In this document: positions 1 to 8,767 of the stretch, in pieces
How the letters are laid out: each line of letters begins with the position of its first letter
Numbering within the stretch: the stretch's first letter is position 1
Assembly (NCBI RefSeq): GCF_001307295.1
Contig: NZ_CP012700.1
Span: 3,103,001 to 3,167,000 of the forward strand
Reading direction: 5' to 3'
DNA: 64,000 bases
From: Sphingopyxis macrogoltabida
GTDB lineage: Bacteria; Pseudomonadota; Alphaproteobacteria; Sphingomonadales; Sphingomonadaceae
Translations under genes and position numbers: made by a program
The notes under the pieces: generated by a model
The model's database searches: none
Seen by the model: the letters and a program-made list of their open reading frames with translations, nothing else
What the model was told of the DNA's origin: nothing

Positions 1-50
1 AGGTGCAGCGCAGGAATTCATTCACTTTGTCGAGCGGGGGCTGAACCGAC

Positions 51-1079
51 ATGTCGATTGGGTTGGCACGGGTGTGGACAGCTTTGTCAAGCTGGGCCTG
101 CTATCTGCTCTTCGGGCCTAAGCCTGTTCCCGCCGTGCCGAAAGCCCAGCCAGCCGATGCCCGCTCTTTGGACCCGGCAACGACGAAGAAAGACTTCGAT
201 GATCGAGCGGATTGGTGGGAATTCACGGATCCTTTTGATGACTTGGACCCGGCGCTACTGACGGCAGAACAGATCAACAATTATGCGCGTGTTACCGGTC
301 TTATTCGGCCTTTTGATGAGAAGCTGTTGAAGGGAGCCACCTACGAGATCGGCGTAGGGGGCAATGTATATTCTTGGGATGACAAGAAAAAGAAGAAGGT
401 CTTACCGGTGGCAAATGTCGGCGAGAGCGGAATCGTTCTCGAGGCGAACTCGATCACGTTTGTCGAGACCGACGTGGAGTTTCGCCTACCGCAATATATC
501 GCGATGCGCTTTAACCTTCATATCAAGCTGGTTCATCGCGGTCTCCTGCTCGGCACAGGCCCGATCGTCGACCCGGGTTTTCGGGGACGCCTGCTTATCC
601 CCCTGCACAATCTGACGAGTCAGCCGCTTACCATCAAACAGGGCGAGAAAATCGTCTGGATTGAATTCACCAAAACCTCGTTTGGCCAGTCATCGGATCG
701 CGAGGGCTATCGCAAAGAGCTCCCGAACTTCAAAGTCTTTCCGAAGAACAAAAGATGGATCGAGGCGGAGGCCTACCTACAAAAAGCCAACTCGGGCAAT
801 CCTATCATGAGCTCGATTTCTGGATTTATTTCCAAAACTAACAAACAATTAAAGAGAAACACCAGATGGGTGAATACGCTCGGAATTACGGGCTTCATAA
901 GCATTGCGCTGACCGTGTTTGGCGGTCTCTACGCAAGCTTGACCGTCCTCAACAATGCATGGACCGCTGTGAACACAGACGTTGCTCAGCGCAAGGAGCT
1001 AGAGGCCCGGCTACAACGTCTTGAACGATGCTTAAAGACCGCGAAGGTTACGAACAAACCGCCCACACCCGACTGCTGA
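51..1079 (+). CDS. dCTP-deaminase/dUTPase-fold protein with C-terminal membrane helix
   Basis: 342 aa. Residues about 95-210 look like the dCTP deaminase/dUTPase trimer fold: a VDPGFRG motif at 173-179 followed by a beta strand and an HN pair (187-188). In bacterial dCTP deaminase the strand after this motif carries the catalytic Glu (E. coli Dcd, LEFYN). The matching position here is Pro184, so deaminase activity is doubtful. Residues about 276-300 form one hydrophobic helix, followed by a short charged helix (about 311-328) that could be a coiled coil. The family is normally soluble and under 200 aa, so the membrane tail is an addition. The gene converges on the restriction-type pair at 1166-4913, so a role in nucleotide sensing during phage defence is possible but unproven. 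The start ATG has only a weak GGGGG upstream. Confidence 0.7.
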   Translation: MSIGLARVWTALSSWACYLLFGPKPVPAVPKAQPADARSLDPATTKKDFDDRADWWEFTDPFDDLDPALLTAEQINNYARVTGLIRPFDEKLLKGATYEIGVGGNVYSWDDKKKKKVLPVANVGESGIVLEANSITFVETDVEFRLPQYIAMRFNLHIKLVHRGLLLGTGPIVDPGFRGRLLIPLHNLTSQPLTIKQGEKIVWIEFTKTSFGQSSDREGYRKELPNFKVFPKNKRWIEAEAYLQKANSGNPIMSSISGFISKTNKQLKRNTRWVNTLGITGFISIALTVFGGLYASLTVLNNAWTAVNTDVAQRKELEARLQRLERCLKTAKVTNKPPTPDC

Positions 1080-1165
1080 TCGCTGAGTTCTAGCGGGCGT
1101 CGATTGAATTGATGTTCGGAGTTTGCGCTTGGCGCCCATTGGCGCGGCGAGCAAACGCCGATCGT

Positions 1166-1867
1166 CTATAGCCAGAGATGAAACAGACTTATCGGCCCTG
1201 GCTCGCAGCTATAACTATCCCCCACATATCTGAAATCCCGTCGATGCGACGACTGCTGGGCAGTCGGGTGGAGATCGGGCCTTGCTACGGGGTGGGAAAG
1301 CGTCTGCATTGTGTCTGAACGCGCGCGCGCGCATTTGATGAGATGGGGTGCGAGCCTACTCGTCACGCTCGAGCCATCGCGGACATAGGCTAGCATGATC
1401 GCCGATCGGTGCGCCCAAGCATATTCCCCGGCAACAAAGCGCGCGATGCCCTCTTTGCAGTATAGGCTAACACGCTTTGCGTTCGGATGGTCGATGATCT
1501 TGCACTCGACTAAGAATGGGAAATTGCGGTTGCCGACGGTGAATACGAGCGACAGATCGGGTCGCCCTTCGATTTTGGCGCCGTTATAGCTCATCGACTC
1601 CCGGCCCCGGTGCACTGAGTGGACCAGATCCTTCCAAAGCTTCTGTGTTTGGCAGAAATGATTGAGTCGTGGCTCGAGGAGGGCGTTGACCTCAGCCTCG
1701 TCTCCGCTAAGCAAAGCCGGAGCTCCATTGGCGAGAAGCTCATGCCATGCCAGCGAGATCGTCTCGAGGATGATCTTCAAATGACGATCGTCGATCTGAA
1801 CCAGAGGCAAACGCACACCGCTGGTTAGCTCCGCTATATGGTTGGGGCGCGCCTGCTTGACCGCCAT
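1166..1867 (-). CDS. PD-(D/E)XK-type restriction nuclease partner of the upstream methyltransferase
   Basis: 233 aa from ATG at 1867, which lies one base after the methyltransferase stop (1869-1871), so the two are translationally coupled. A longer frame reaches 1927 inside the methyltransferase, but the MAVKQ start is preferred because of this junction. Residues 101-123 contain GRPD (D104) then FLVECK (E121, K123), the expected D...ExK arrangement of PD-(D/E)XK nucleases; Glu100 just before may also take part. Predicted role: DNA cleavage directed by, or paired with, the adenine methyltransferase upstream. The C-terminus ends in an aromatic-rich segment (LFHLWL). The fold call rests on the motif alone; a non-cleaving DNA-binding variant cannot be excluded. 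Confidence 0.65.
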   Translation of the reverse strand: MAVKQARPNHIAELTSGVRLPLVQIDDRHLKIILETISLAWHELLANGAPALLSGDEAEVNALLEPRLNHFCQTQKLWKDLVHSVHRGRESMSYNGAKIEGRPDLSLVFTVGNRNFPFLVECKIIDHPNAKRVSLYCKEGIARFVAGEYAWAHRSAIMLAYVRDGSSVTSRLAPHLIKCARARSDTMQTLSHPVARPDLHPTAQQSSHRRDFRYVGDSYSCEPGPISLFHLWL

Positions 1868-1868
1868 A

Positions 1869-4800
1869 TTATGTAGTGCGCCTGCCCGACAGAAAATCGA
1901 CATTATCCCAAATAATGCGCCGCGCAACGAGACGCGCTTGGCTAACCGACCAATAGCGCGCCTGATTAAGCCGGCCTACGAAGAGGCAATCCAATTGCTC
2001 ATCCCAATACAGGAGTTCGCTTGCGGACATCGTGTCTGCCATATGCCGCATCGCTTCCATAAGCGGCCGATCGGCCGACGCCTTTCTCTCCCCTGCGCCG
2101 GCTGCAACCGCGATAAATTGCCAAGGCGACAAAGGCGGCGCCTCCACAGCCGTGATAGTAAACTGGCGACCGAAATTCTCACCCCAAGGAGCTAGCTCAG
2201 CTTCCAACCGCTCGGAGAAAGCTGCTCGAGCAAGTGCGCCAACGGGCGCCCGAGCTGCGATTCGGTTTTTGCCGAAGGGGAGCGCAAAGGCGAGTGTATC
2301 GGAGATCACCTGAATGTCATCGGGTGTGAGATTGAACAGTGACCCCACCCACTCGTCGACTTTCTGCCAAACCTCGGGTGTTTCGGCGTCTGCGAGCTCA
2401 GCAAAAAGCGCGGTAGCGCATGCGCGATTCTCTGCCGTTAGCGTCTCGAAAGGCAGCAACGGAGCTTCTTGGATAACAAATTTCTCGACCGGGTCGCGTT
2501 CAACACCGAAGCCCCCGCTTGTGATCAAGGCGTGCCAGAGCGCGATTTTACTACTGATGATCAGGCAAAGATATTTGACCAGATCGGCGGCCGATTCCTG
2601 CCGATGCGCGGTGTAGCCGTAATAGCTTTGGTTGAATGTCAGGTCTTCTAGCGAAACGGCTGTCTTGATCCGCCCGTCTCTGGCGTCGGGGGATTTTTTC
2701 ACTAGCAGCATCGGCCCAGTATAAAGGCTCAGCGAGCGCCGCTGATCGAGACGCGGCATGCCCAGATCACGAAACAGTCGGAAGCTCGACGTGTCCAAGA
2801 GCACGCCGCGAAACGCCTCGTGATCCAGTAAAGGCAAGTCGAGCATTTTCTCCGCGGAATAGCCGGGCAGATGGTCTTCAAGGGGATTGGGCCTGCTACC
2901 TTCAAAGAGATTTCCGAAGCCTTTTCCGGCGCAGTTCGGTTGGTTGACAGTACCGCCATGCAGACCCTGCCAATATTCTCCAAATGTCGAAAATTGCGTC
3001 GCGGACAATCGCTCGAAGATGTCGAGGTCGAGCCGCGTGCCCCGAAACAGGATTTTCAGTAGCTCGGGTCTTTGTCTTAGCTCGTCGATTGCGATGGTTT
3101 CGGTATTGGTCGGGTCGATCCTCCACCCTCCGCTGGCAGTAAGTGGGCCTTCTAGATGGGGGCTGACGTACCGAAAAGCGGCGCCCGCGGCGGAGCACCG
3201 ATTGCGAGCGAAGAACAAACAAAATGGCGCAGCCACTTTGGGCCAAACCTGCGATTGGCGAACCTCTGCGCCGTTCACCACACCGGTAATATCGATAGCC
3301 CGGCAGAGCGCCGCAAGCGCCTTGTCCATGCCTTCGCCACGTTGGAATAGCAGGCGACCATGCAAGGCGAAGGCGATCTGTCCGTCCGGTTTCGCCCATT
3401 CCATGGCGCGCCAGACAAATGGCAAATCAAGCGCTTCGTTGGGAAGCGGCGCCGCGATCCGGTCGTTCAATCGTTCGCGGGCGATCTGAGCTGTTCGCTT
3501 GATGACCGATGGCCAGTCGGCGAGACCTGTTGCGGAAGACCAGGGCGGGTTCCCGATCACCAGATCATATTGGCCAGCGTGCTCGGGGCCTACTTGGTCG
3601 CCCAAACTTCCGAGGCTGCCATCTGCTGCCTCGTCGCTCTGACCGAGTTCAAAAATGACGGTCTGACGAAGATCGCGGCTGAACTTGAGCTTCTCGACAG
3701 GCTTGGGTGCAGCATCGAGTTCGATCGAAATTAAATAAAGACCAAGTGCCGCGAAGCGCAGCGCGGAGTCATTGATATCAAATCCGCGGATTTGATCGTA
3801 GAGAATCTGGCGGAGAGCCTTCGTATCGGGCCGTTTGCCATCATGCTGCCAACGCTCTTTTACGATTTGCCGAAACGCGGTGATCAAAAAAACTCCCGCC
3901 CCCGCCGCCGGGTCCAATATTTTCGCCGTGTGCGCTACGCCTTCGCGCCGCAAGGTCGCGAACGTCGCATGAACCATAAGATCGGCGATGTGCCTTGGGG
4001 TATAGTAGCTGCCCTCCTTACGCTGCTTGTCCTTCTGGTGCCGGCCCAAGTAGCGCTCATAAGCTTGACTCAGAACCCCCACGGGGATGTGTGCAAAGTC
4101 GAGCCTTGCCCAATCCTCCGCCCATTCGATCGGCAATTGCCCGTCCGGGGCCCGCCGCATGATGTTTCCAACGGTCTGGAACGCCGCTTCCGGAATGGAG
4201 TGGATACTGGCATCCGACAGCGGCAGGAAATCCCCGTTGAACGTTTCATCAAGCCAGACCGACACCTTTGCCGCGCTTGCAGCGCTGTCGAAAAGGTGGT
4301 TGATTCCGCCATCGCAAGCTTGGCTAACAGTGCCGGGCAACAGCCCGCGATCAGCCAAGAAGCGCGTAAATAGCGCTCGCCCCACTAGCGAAATAGCGTC
4401 CCCGTCGTCGATTTTCAGAGCCACGAGGGCATCAAGCGCTGCCGTCAAAAGGTTCAAAATTACGTCGCTGATCCAGACCTGACGCGACGACGCATTCGGC
4501 CGTGTATTAGCGATGAATGGGATGACCATGCCAAGGTCGTCCAGCTCTTCGGAAATTGCCCGCGTTGCGTCGAAGGATTCGTTGTCCAGGCCGACGCTGT
4601 GAAAGCTGAGCCTTCCCATCTGGAGCACCGCGATGTACGGGGCGTCGCCGCGCATGGCGACCAAGCGCCGGAGACGCGCCAATCCCTCCGGGTCACCCGT
4701 CACCGCGTCGCCATCGACAAGCATAAACAATGGCCCGCTCTGCCACTCGTACACGCCCATCAGTGCCGAAATTGGATCGGTCTTCCCTGTTGATCGTGCT

Positions 4801-4913
4801 GCTGACAGCGTGGCGTAAGGCAAGAGGTGAACTTGGTCACCCTCATCATCAAAGTTGAGGAAGCAGGCTGGGTCCCCCCCGTGCTCCGCTATGATATCCT
4901 TGAACGGGATCAT
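1869..4913 (-). CDS. N6-adenine DNA methyltransferase, type II/IIG-like
   Basis: 1014 aa. The SAM-binding motif I is ILDPAAGAGVF (about 332-342) and catalytic motif IV is NPPW (455-458), both typical of N6-adenine methylases of the Eco57I/type I HsdM class. The segment before motif I (GSYYTP, 301-306) is the conserved YYTP element of these enzymes. Residues 1-290 form a long N-terminal region without a recognised nuclease motif; the C-terminal half (about 560-1014) is likely target recognition. The nuclease function appears to be supplied by the coupled downstream gene, giving a two-gene restriction-modification operon. The gene starts ATCCC-like after a short 20-codon frame that ends 5 nt upstream. 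Confidence 0.85.
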   Translation of the reverse strand: MIPFKDIIAEHGGDPACFLNFDDEGDQVHLLPYATLSAARSTGKTDPISALMGVYEWQSGPLFMLVDGDAVTGDPEGLARLRRLVAMRGDAPYIAVLQMGRLSFHSVGLDNESFDATRAISEELDDLGMVIPFIANTRPNASSRQVWISDVILNLLTAALDALVALKIDDGDAISLVGRALFTRFLADRGLLPGTVSQACDGGINHLFDSAASAAKVSVWLDETFNGDFLPLSDASIHSIPEAAFQTVGNIMRRAPDGQLPIEWAEDWARLDFAHIPVGVLSQAYERYLGRHQKDKQRKEGSYYTPRHIADLMVHATFATLRREGVAHTAKILDPAAGAGVFLITAFRQIVKERWQHDGKRPDTKALRQILYDQIRGFDINDSALRFAALGLYLISIELDAAPKPVEKLKFSRDLRQTVIFELGQSDEAADGSLGSLGDQVGPEHAGQYDLVIGNPPWSSATGLADWPSVIKRTAQIARERLNDRIAAPLPNEALDLPFVWRAMEWAKPDGQIAFALHGRLLFQRGEGMDKALAALCRAIDITGVVNGAEVRQSQVWPKVAAPFCLFFARNRCSAAGAAFRYVSPHLEGPLTASGGWRIDPTNTETIAIDELRQRPELLKILFRGTRLDLDIFERLSATQFSTFGEYWQGLHGGTVNQPNCAGKGFGNLFEGSRPNPLEDHLPGYSAEKMLDLPLLDHEAFRGVLLDTSSFRLFRDLGMPRLDQRRSLSLYTGPMLLVKKSPDARDGRIKTAVSLEDLTFNQSYYGYTAHRQESAADLVKYLCLIISSKIALWHALITSGGFGVERDPVEKFVIQEAPLLPFETLTAENRACATALFAELADAETPEVWQKVDEWVGSLFNLTPDDIQVISDTLAFALPFGKNRIAARAPVGALARAAFSERLEAELAPWGENFGRQFTITAVEAPPLSPWQFIAVAAGAGERKASADRPLMEAMRHMADTMSASELLYWDEQLDCLFVGRLNQARYWSVSQARLVARRIIWDNVDFLSGRRTT

Positions 4914-4967
4914 TTGGTTCAGCGCAGTAGATTGGGGCGGAATCGGGAATGAAGCACGGTTTTGCCG

Positions 4968-5162
4968 CTACCGTCGCTCATGGTGCCCCCTGAAAATTGC
5001 GGCGACGCCCTGCCGCTCGTAATCAGTTATCGCGAGCGGACTCTTCATGCAACCGCAATGATCTAAAACCGGCTCGCGCATCGGCAGAATGACTGCTTTG
5101 AAGCGCATCCAAATCGATGATCGAACGACCGACTTCGGGCGCAAATCGGACGCCGCCGCCAT
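4968..5162 (-). CDS. possible small protein between recombinase and methyltransferase
   Basis: Candidate 64-aa frame from ATG at 5162, preceded by a good AGGGGAGG ribosome-binding sequence. Before the IS insertion it would have started about 14 nt after the stop of the recombinase gene, so it may have been co-transcribed with it and with the methyltransferase (start 4913). No recognisable domain; the product is basic with three Cys/His residues around position 35. It could be a leader or a spurious frame. Confidence 0.3.
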   Translation of the reverse strand: MAAASDLRPKSVVRSSIWMRFKAVILPMREPVLDHCGCMKSPLAITDYERQGVAAIFRGHHERR

Positions 5163-5229
5163 CGCCTCCCCTGCTGTTCTCAAGCCACAGCCCAGACTTG
5201 GTTGATCACTTTCGCTGCCAGCGCAATTT

Positions 5230-5257
5230 GTTAGCGTCCGCGCTCGTGGTGTAATTT
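5230..5257 (+). repeat. left terminal inverted repeat of the IS256 element
   Basis: 28 bp, matching the reverse complement of 6624-6651 at 21 positions. The outer block GCGTCCG and the inner block GTGGTGTAATTT are identical; the middle five bases differ. Confidence 0.85.
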
Positions 5258-5386
5258 CCGGTGTAGGCGATGGTGTATTCCGGGGTGGGGCATGCCCCAC
5301 CCCGGAATGCGGCGTCGCTGGTGGCCACCGGGTTCATCGTTATGGTGGAGTTTGCACACTTCAACCGTGACGAAGAGGAGTTCCCG

Positions 5387-6601
5387 ATGACCGAGGACAG
5401 ATTACTGATCGAAGAGCTGGCTGCAAAGGGCGGCCAACCGGATTTTTTGCGCACCATCGCCGAGAACGTGCTGCAGCTGATCATGGAGGCCGACGTTGAT
5501 GGCCTGATCGGCGCGGGTCGCCACGAACGCAGCAGCGAGCGCGCGACCTGGCGCAACGGCTATCGCGACCGTTCGCTGGATACCCGGGTAGGCACGCTGA
5601 ACCTGAAAATCCCCAAGCTGCGTGCTGGGTCCTATTTTCCGGGCTTCCTTGAGCCCCGCAAGATGGTCGAGAAAGCGCTGGTTGCGGTGATCCAGGAAGC
5701 GTGGATCGGCGGGGTCAGCACCCGGCGGGTCGATGAACTCGTCCAGGCCATGGGCATGACCGGCATCTCCAAGTCCACCGTCTCCAAGCTTTGCAAGGAC
5801 ATTGACGAGCGCGTCCATGCCTTTCTGAAACGCCCGCTCACCGGCGAATGGCCGTATCTCTGGCTCGATGCCACCTATCTCAAGGTACGCGAAGGCGGGC
5901 GGATCATCAGCGTTGCCGCAATAATCGCCATGGCCGTCAACACCGAGGGCCGGCGCGAGATCGTCGGCCTGCATATCGGCCCCTCGGAAGCGGAGGTCTT
6001 CTGGTCCGACTTCCTGAAGGACCTTGTTCGGCGCGGTCTTACCGGCGTGAAGCTGGTCATCTCCGATGCTCACGAGGGCCTCAAGGGCGCGATCACCCGC
6101 GTCATGGGCGCCACCTGGCAGCGCTGCCGGGTGCACTTCATGCGCAATGCCCTGTCCTATGTGCCCAAGGGCCAGAACACTGTCGTCGCCGCCGCGATCC
6201 GCCAGGTCTTCCTGCAGCCCGATCAGAAAAGCGCAACGCAGGTCTGGCGACAGGTCGCCGACCAGTTGCGCACCCGTTGGCCCAAGCTCGGCGCCTGCAT
6301 GGACGAGGCCGAAACCGACGTGCTCGCCTACACCGGCTTCCCCACCCAGCACCGCACGAAGTTACACTCAACCAATCCGCTCGAGCGGCTCAACAAGGAG
6401 GTCAAGCGCCGCGCCGACGTCGTCGGAATCTTCCCGAACGAAGACAGCATCATCCGCCTCGTCGGGGCTGTGCTGATGGAGCAGAACGACGAGTGGCAGC
6501 TCCAGCACCGATACATGCAGATCGAAGGCATGGCCGAACTCAACCAACCCATGATCGAGGAGGAAAATCAGCCCCTACACATCACCGCCAAAGCCGCCTG
6601 A
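5387..6601 (+). CDS. IS256-family (Mutator-type) transposase
   Basis: 404 aa from ATG at 5387, chosen because GAAGAGGAG stands 7 nt before it; the open frame itself extends upstream to 5270 without a ribosome-binding site. It catalyses cut/copy transposition of the surrounding element. Visible DDE landmarks are WLDATYLKV (first Asp), ISDAHEGLKGA (second Asp) and NPLERLNKEVKRR (Glu and the C-terminal helix), with the RCRVHFMRN segment typical of IS256 between them. Full family length and no frameshift, so probably active. Its 3' end overlaps the hybrid tail of the disrupted recombinase gene on the other strand. Confidence 0.95.
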   Translation: MTEDRLLIEELAAKGGQPDFLRTIAENVLQLIMEADVDGLIGAGRHERSSERATWRNGYRDRSLDTRVGTLNLKIPKLRAGSYFPGFLEPRKMVEKALVAVIQEAWIGGVSTRRVDELVQAMGMTGISKSTVSKLCKDIDERVHAFLKRPLTGEWPYLWLDATYLKVREGGRIISVAAIIAMAVNTEGRREIVGLHIGPSEAEVFWSDFLKDLVRRGLTGVKLVISDAHEGLKGAITRVMGATWQRCRVHFMRNALSYVPKGQNTVVAAAIRQVFLQPDQKSATQVWRQVADQLRTRWPKLGACMDEAETDVLAYTGFPTQHRTKLHSTNPLERLNKEVKRRADVVGIFPNEDSIIRLVGAVLMEQNDEWQLQHRYMQIEGMAELNQPMIEEENQPLHITAKAA

Positions 6602-8601
6602 CGATGGCCCACGGCCACAGCCGAAATTACACCACCTTGACGGACGCGACCCGCAATTTTGTTCTCCGGCAGAAACCGCCCGTAATGCTGGGCGACCACA
6701 TCTGCGGTATCTTGAATTGCATAGCCCGCCTGCTCGTACGATCCGGTTTCTTTGAGGATATGCGTGGCAAGAACATCGCGCACATTATGAGGCCCATGCG
6801 GCAACAATCCCTCAATCGCTCCACGCTTGGTATAGGGGTTGAAAATCCCATAGCGCTGAATGGTCAGCCGCCATGCTTCATAGAATGCAGACTGGCTGTA
6901 TGCGGCTTCTCGGCTGGTGGATTTTACCGTCTTCACAAAGAAGTTGCCGGGATCCGGAGCACCGTTGAGCAGAACCGGGCGATGTATCCGGATATATCTA
7001 TCAATAAAGCGATAGAGATCTCCAACGTCCGGCAGCAGCAGCCGATACGGCCGCTTCGCGAAGAAAGAGGAATTCGCGTTCTTGAAGGCCGCAGCGGGGA
7101 TGAGCACCTCCCACCCCTTCTCCTTGGTGCTCCAGCGCAGTTCGCCGCACCTCTGCGCTTCAAGCTGGCGCTCCGACCTCGGAGTCCCGCCACGCGGACA
7201 AAGGAGCAGTTCCCGCATGTTTCGTTGTCGGATGCCCAAATGCAGCCCGAGCCGGATCAAGAGCAACGAACGCATGGCTTCGGCTGCCGGACGAGGATAG
7301 CGCCCCGCAGACGGCATCAACCGTACAATCTCCTCCGCGATCCGCCGATACTCGCCGATGGGGCTATCCGCCTCCAGCTCGACCATAATCGGTTCGAACG
7401 TATCGCGATGGACCTTTGCGACACGCTGAATCTCTTTCGCTCGGACCATGCCGTGAGAGTAGAAGGCCTCGCAAACCCCGTCCCAATCCGATTGCGCAGC
7501 TTGGATGTCCGCTTCCGACACCAACCCGGGGATCTGGCGCAGCCTATGCGCCAGATCCGGTCGCTGCCGGAGCCAGCCGGTGTCCGCGCGGGTCATCGCC
7601 AACCCAAGCTGCACCATGTTGACTTCCCAGATAGTAAAGAAGCCGCGCCGCCGCTCTCGCCATCTTACGTACCAGTCCCAGACGGCAGGAAAAACCAGCA
7701 GAGCGACGCTGAGCTTGGCGAGTGGCACGCCCAAACCAGCGACTGCCCCGTCGGGCGACGCGGCGAGCGCGCCGAATAGCAGTCCAAGATGATCGACTTT
7801 TTGAAGCGCGGTCTGCTCATTCCAGACGCCGTTGCGCTGATAACCGATCTCGGTAAGCGTCGCCGTCTTGAATTGAATGAGATGTGCGACTTCCTCCGCC
7901 AACGCTCGCGGGGCATCGCGCGATGTCGACACGAGTTCGAGTTCGATGTCATCCAGTTCGCCGAGGTCGAACTCTTCGGCAGGCTCAACCGGGACCTGCG
8001 GCCGAATGTTGTTCAGATCCGGGAAGCGAAGCGCATAACGTTGCCGCATGGCCATGGCCTGATAGCGACGATAGTCGGTGGCGCCGGAAATAATGACCTT
8101 CCGTACCCAGTCCAAAATCTCGCGGCGCTCGCGAAGGGGGCGCCTGTCAAAATCATTGGGCAGATGCCAGGCCATCCGGCGGCGTTCCGCCACACTCATC
8201 TCGCCGAGTTTGGTATGCCCGCTCCCCGCTCGCCCGGTATGCGGAAGCTTGGCGGCGAAGTAACCGGCCGGAAGGCGATAGCGCGTCTCGATGCGGCTCA
8301 GAATTTCCAGGCTTGTAACGGATCGCGGTACCTTTGTGCCAGCGACCCAATGCACGATGGTCTTCCGGTCGATACGGTCCTTTGGTCCAATAATCGCTTT
8401 ATGCAGATGCCACGCGGTGTCGCCGTGCCGCTCCATATGCAGCGCCAGCGCCTCGTGGAATATGTCCCGATCGCCCCACATGGTCGAGTTCGGCTCGGGA
8501 AACTCCACGATAGCGCGCGGCTTGGGACCGCGTTTCTTATTTGGTTGGGCCGGGAGCACTGGTGCTTTGGAAATTCGCTTGCGACGGCTCTTGGGAATCA
8601 T
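6568..8601 (-). CDS. large tyrosine recombinase, C-terminus replaced by IS256 insertion
   Basis: 677 codons as it stands. The C-terminal 200 residues carry tyrosine-recombinase signatures: an Arg in GIRQRNMREL, the H-x-x-R motif in GPHNVRDVLATHI (near 605) and the nucleophile Tyr in AQHYGRF (near 640). Residues about 50-120 resemble a helix-turn-helix region. The native protein would have ended ENKIALAAKVINQVWAVA; the IS at 5230-6651 replaces the last 15 native residues with 27 element-encoded ones. The catalytic Tyr is upstream of the break, so activity may survive. At about 665 residues it is much longer than phage integrases and resembles recombinases associated with defence or satellite islands. 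Target is unknown; a tRNA-Lys remnant at 10097-10151 is a candidate att site. Confidence 0.72.
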   Translation of the reverse strand: MIPKSRRKRISKAPVLPAQPNKKRGPKPRAIVEFPEPNSTMWGDRDIFHEALALHMERHGDTAWHLHKAIIGPKDRIDRKTIVHWVAGTKVPRSVTSLEILSRIETRYRLPAGYFAAKLPHTGRAGSGHTKLGEMSVAERRRMAWHLPNDFDRRPLRERREILDWVRKVIISGATDYRRYQAMAMRQRYALRFPDLNNIRPQVPVEPAEEFDLGELDDIELELVSTSRDAPRALAEEVAHLIQFKTATLTEIGYQRNGVWNEQTALQKVDHLGLLFGALAASPDGAVAGLGVPLAKLSVALLVFPAVWDWYVRWRERRRGFFTIWEVNMVQLGLAMTRADTGWLRQRPDLAHRLRQIPGLVSEADIQAAQSDWDGVCEAFYSHGMVRAKEIQRVAKVHRDTFEPIMVELEADSPIGEYRRIAEEIVRLMPSAGRYPRPAAEAMRSLLLIRLGLHLGIRQRNMRELLLCPRGGTPRSERQLEAQRCGELRWSTKEKGWEVLIPAAAFKNANSSFFAKRPYRLLLPDVGDLYRFIDRYIRIHRPVLLNGAPDPGNFFVKTVKSTSREAAYSQSAFYEAWRLTIQRYGIFNPYTKRGAIEGLLPHGPHNVRDVLATHILKETGSYEQAGYAIQDTADVVAQHYGRFLPENKIAGRVRQGGVISAVAVGHRQAALAVMCRG

Positions 8602-8693
8602 GAAATGGATGCGATCCTGTAATCAGTTACGGCGTGGGGTTGGGCTCCTTACAGGAACAAAATGATTTCGGAAGCTCAATGGGCCGAGTGCGG

Positions 8694-8724
8694 ATGATCG
8701 ATAGAAGGTGCTTCTATCGATCAT
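8694..8724. promoter_or_regulatory. perfect palindromic operator upstream of fic
   Basis: Two 14-bp arms, ATGATCGATAGAAG and its exact complement, separated by GTG. It lies in the 166-bp gap between the divergent recombinase and fic genes. The half-site GATCGATA recurs at 8741 and, inverted, at 8760-8767. Likely a repressor site, possibly for the winged-helix tail of the Fic protein itself (inference). Confidence 0.7.
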
Positions 8725-8740
8725 AAAATACCGCTATCGT

Positions 8741-8767
8741 GATCGATAGAAGGGCTCGGTATCGATC
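8741..8767. promoter_or_regulatory. second palindrome abutting the fic start codon
   Basis: GATCGATA (8741-8748) and TATCGATC (8760-8767) form perfect 8-bp arms around an 11-nt spacer. The right arm touches the ATG at 8768, so a bound protein would block transcription or translation initiation. It shares the half-site with the palindrome at 8694-8724. Confidence 0.65.

Larger units (their letters stand above)
5230..6651 (+). mobile_element. IS256-family insertion sequence, complete
   Basis: A 1422-bp element with 28-bp imperfect terminal inverted repeats (5230-5257 and 6624-6651; 21 of 28 positions match, with the inner 12 identical) and one Mutator-type transposase. It is flanked by a perfect 8-bp target duplication CGCAATTT (5222-5229 and 6652-6659), as expected for IS256 elements. 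It is inserted near the 3' end of the minus-strand recombinase gene. Joining the flanks through one copy of the duplication restores 18 codons ending in TGA. The element is intact and, with the clean duplication, probably a recent arrival. Confidence 0.93.

Noticed and set aside
5848..7779. 643-codon plus-strand frame through the transposase and recombinase
   Set aside because: It is out of frame with the transposase, very Arg/Pro-rich and runs antisense through the recombinase gene; no ribosome-binding site.
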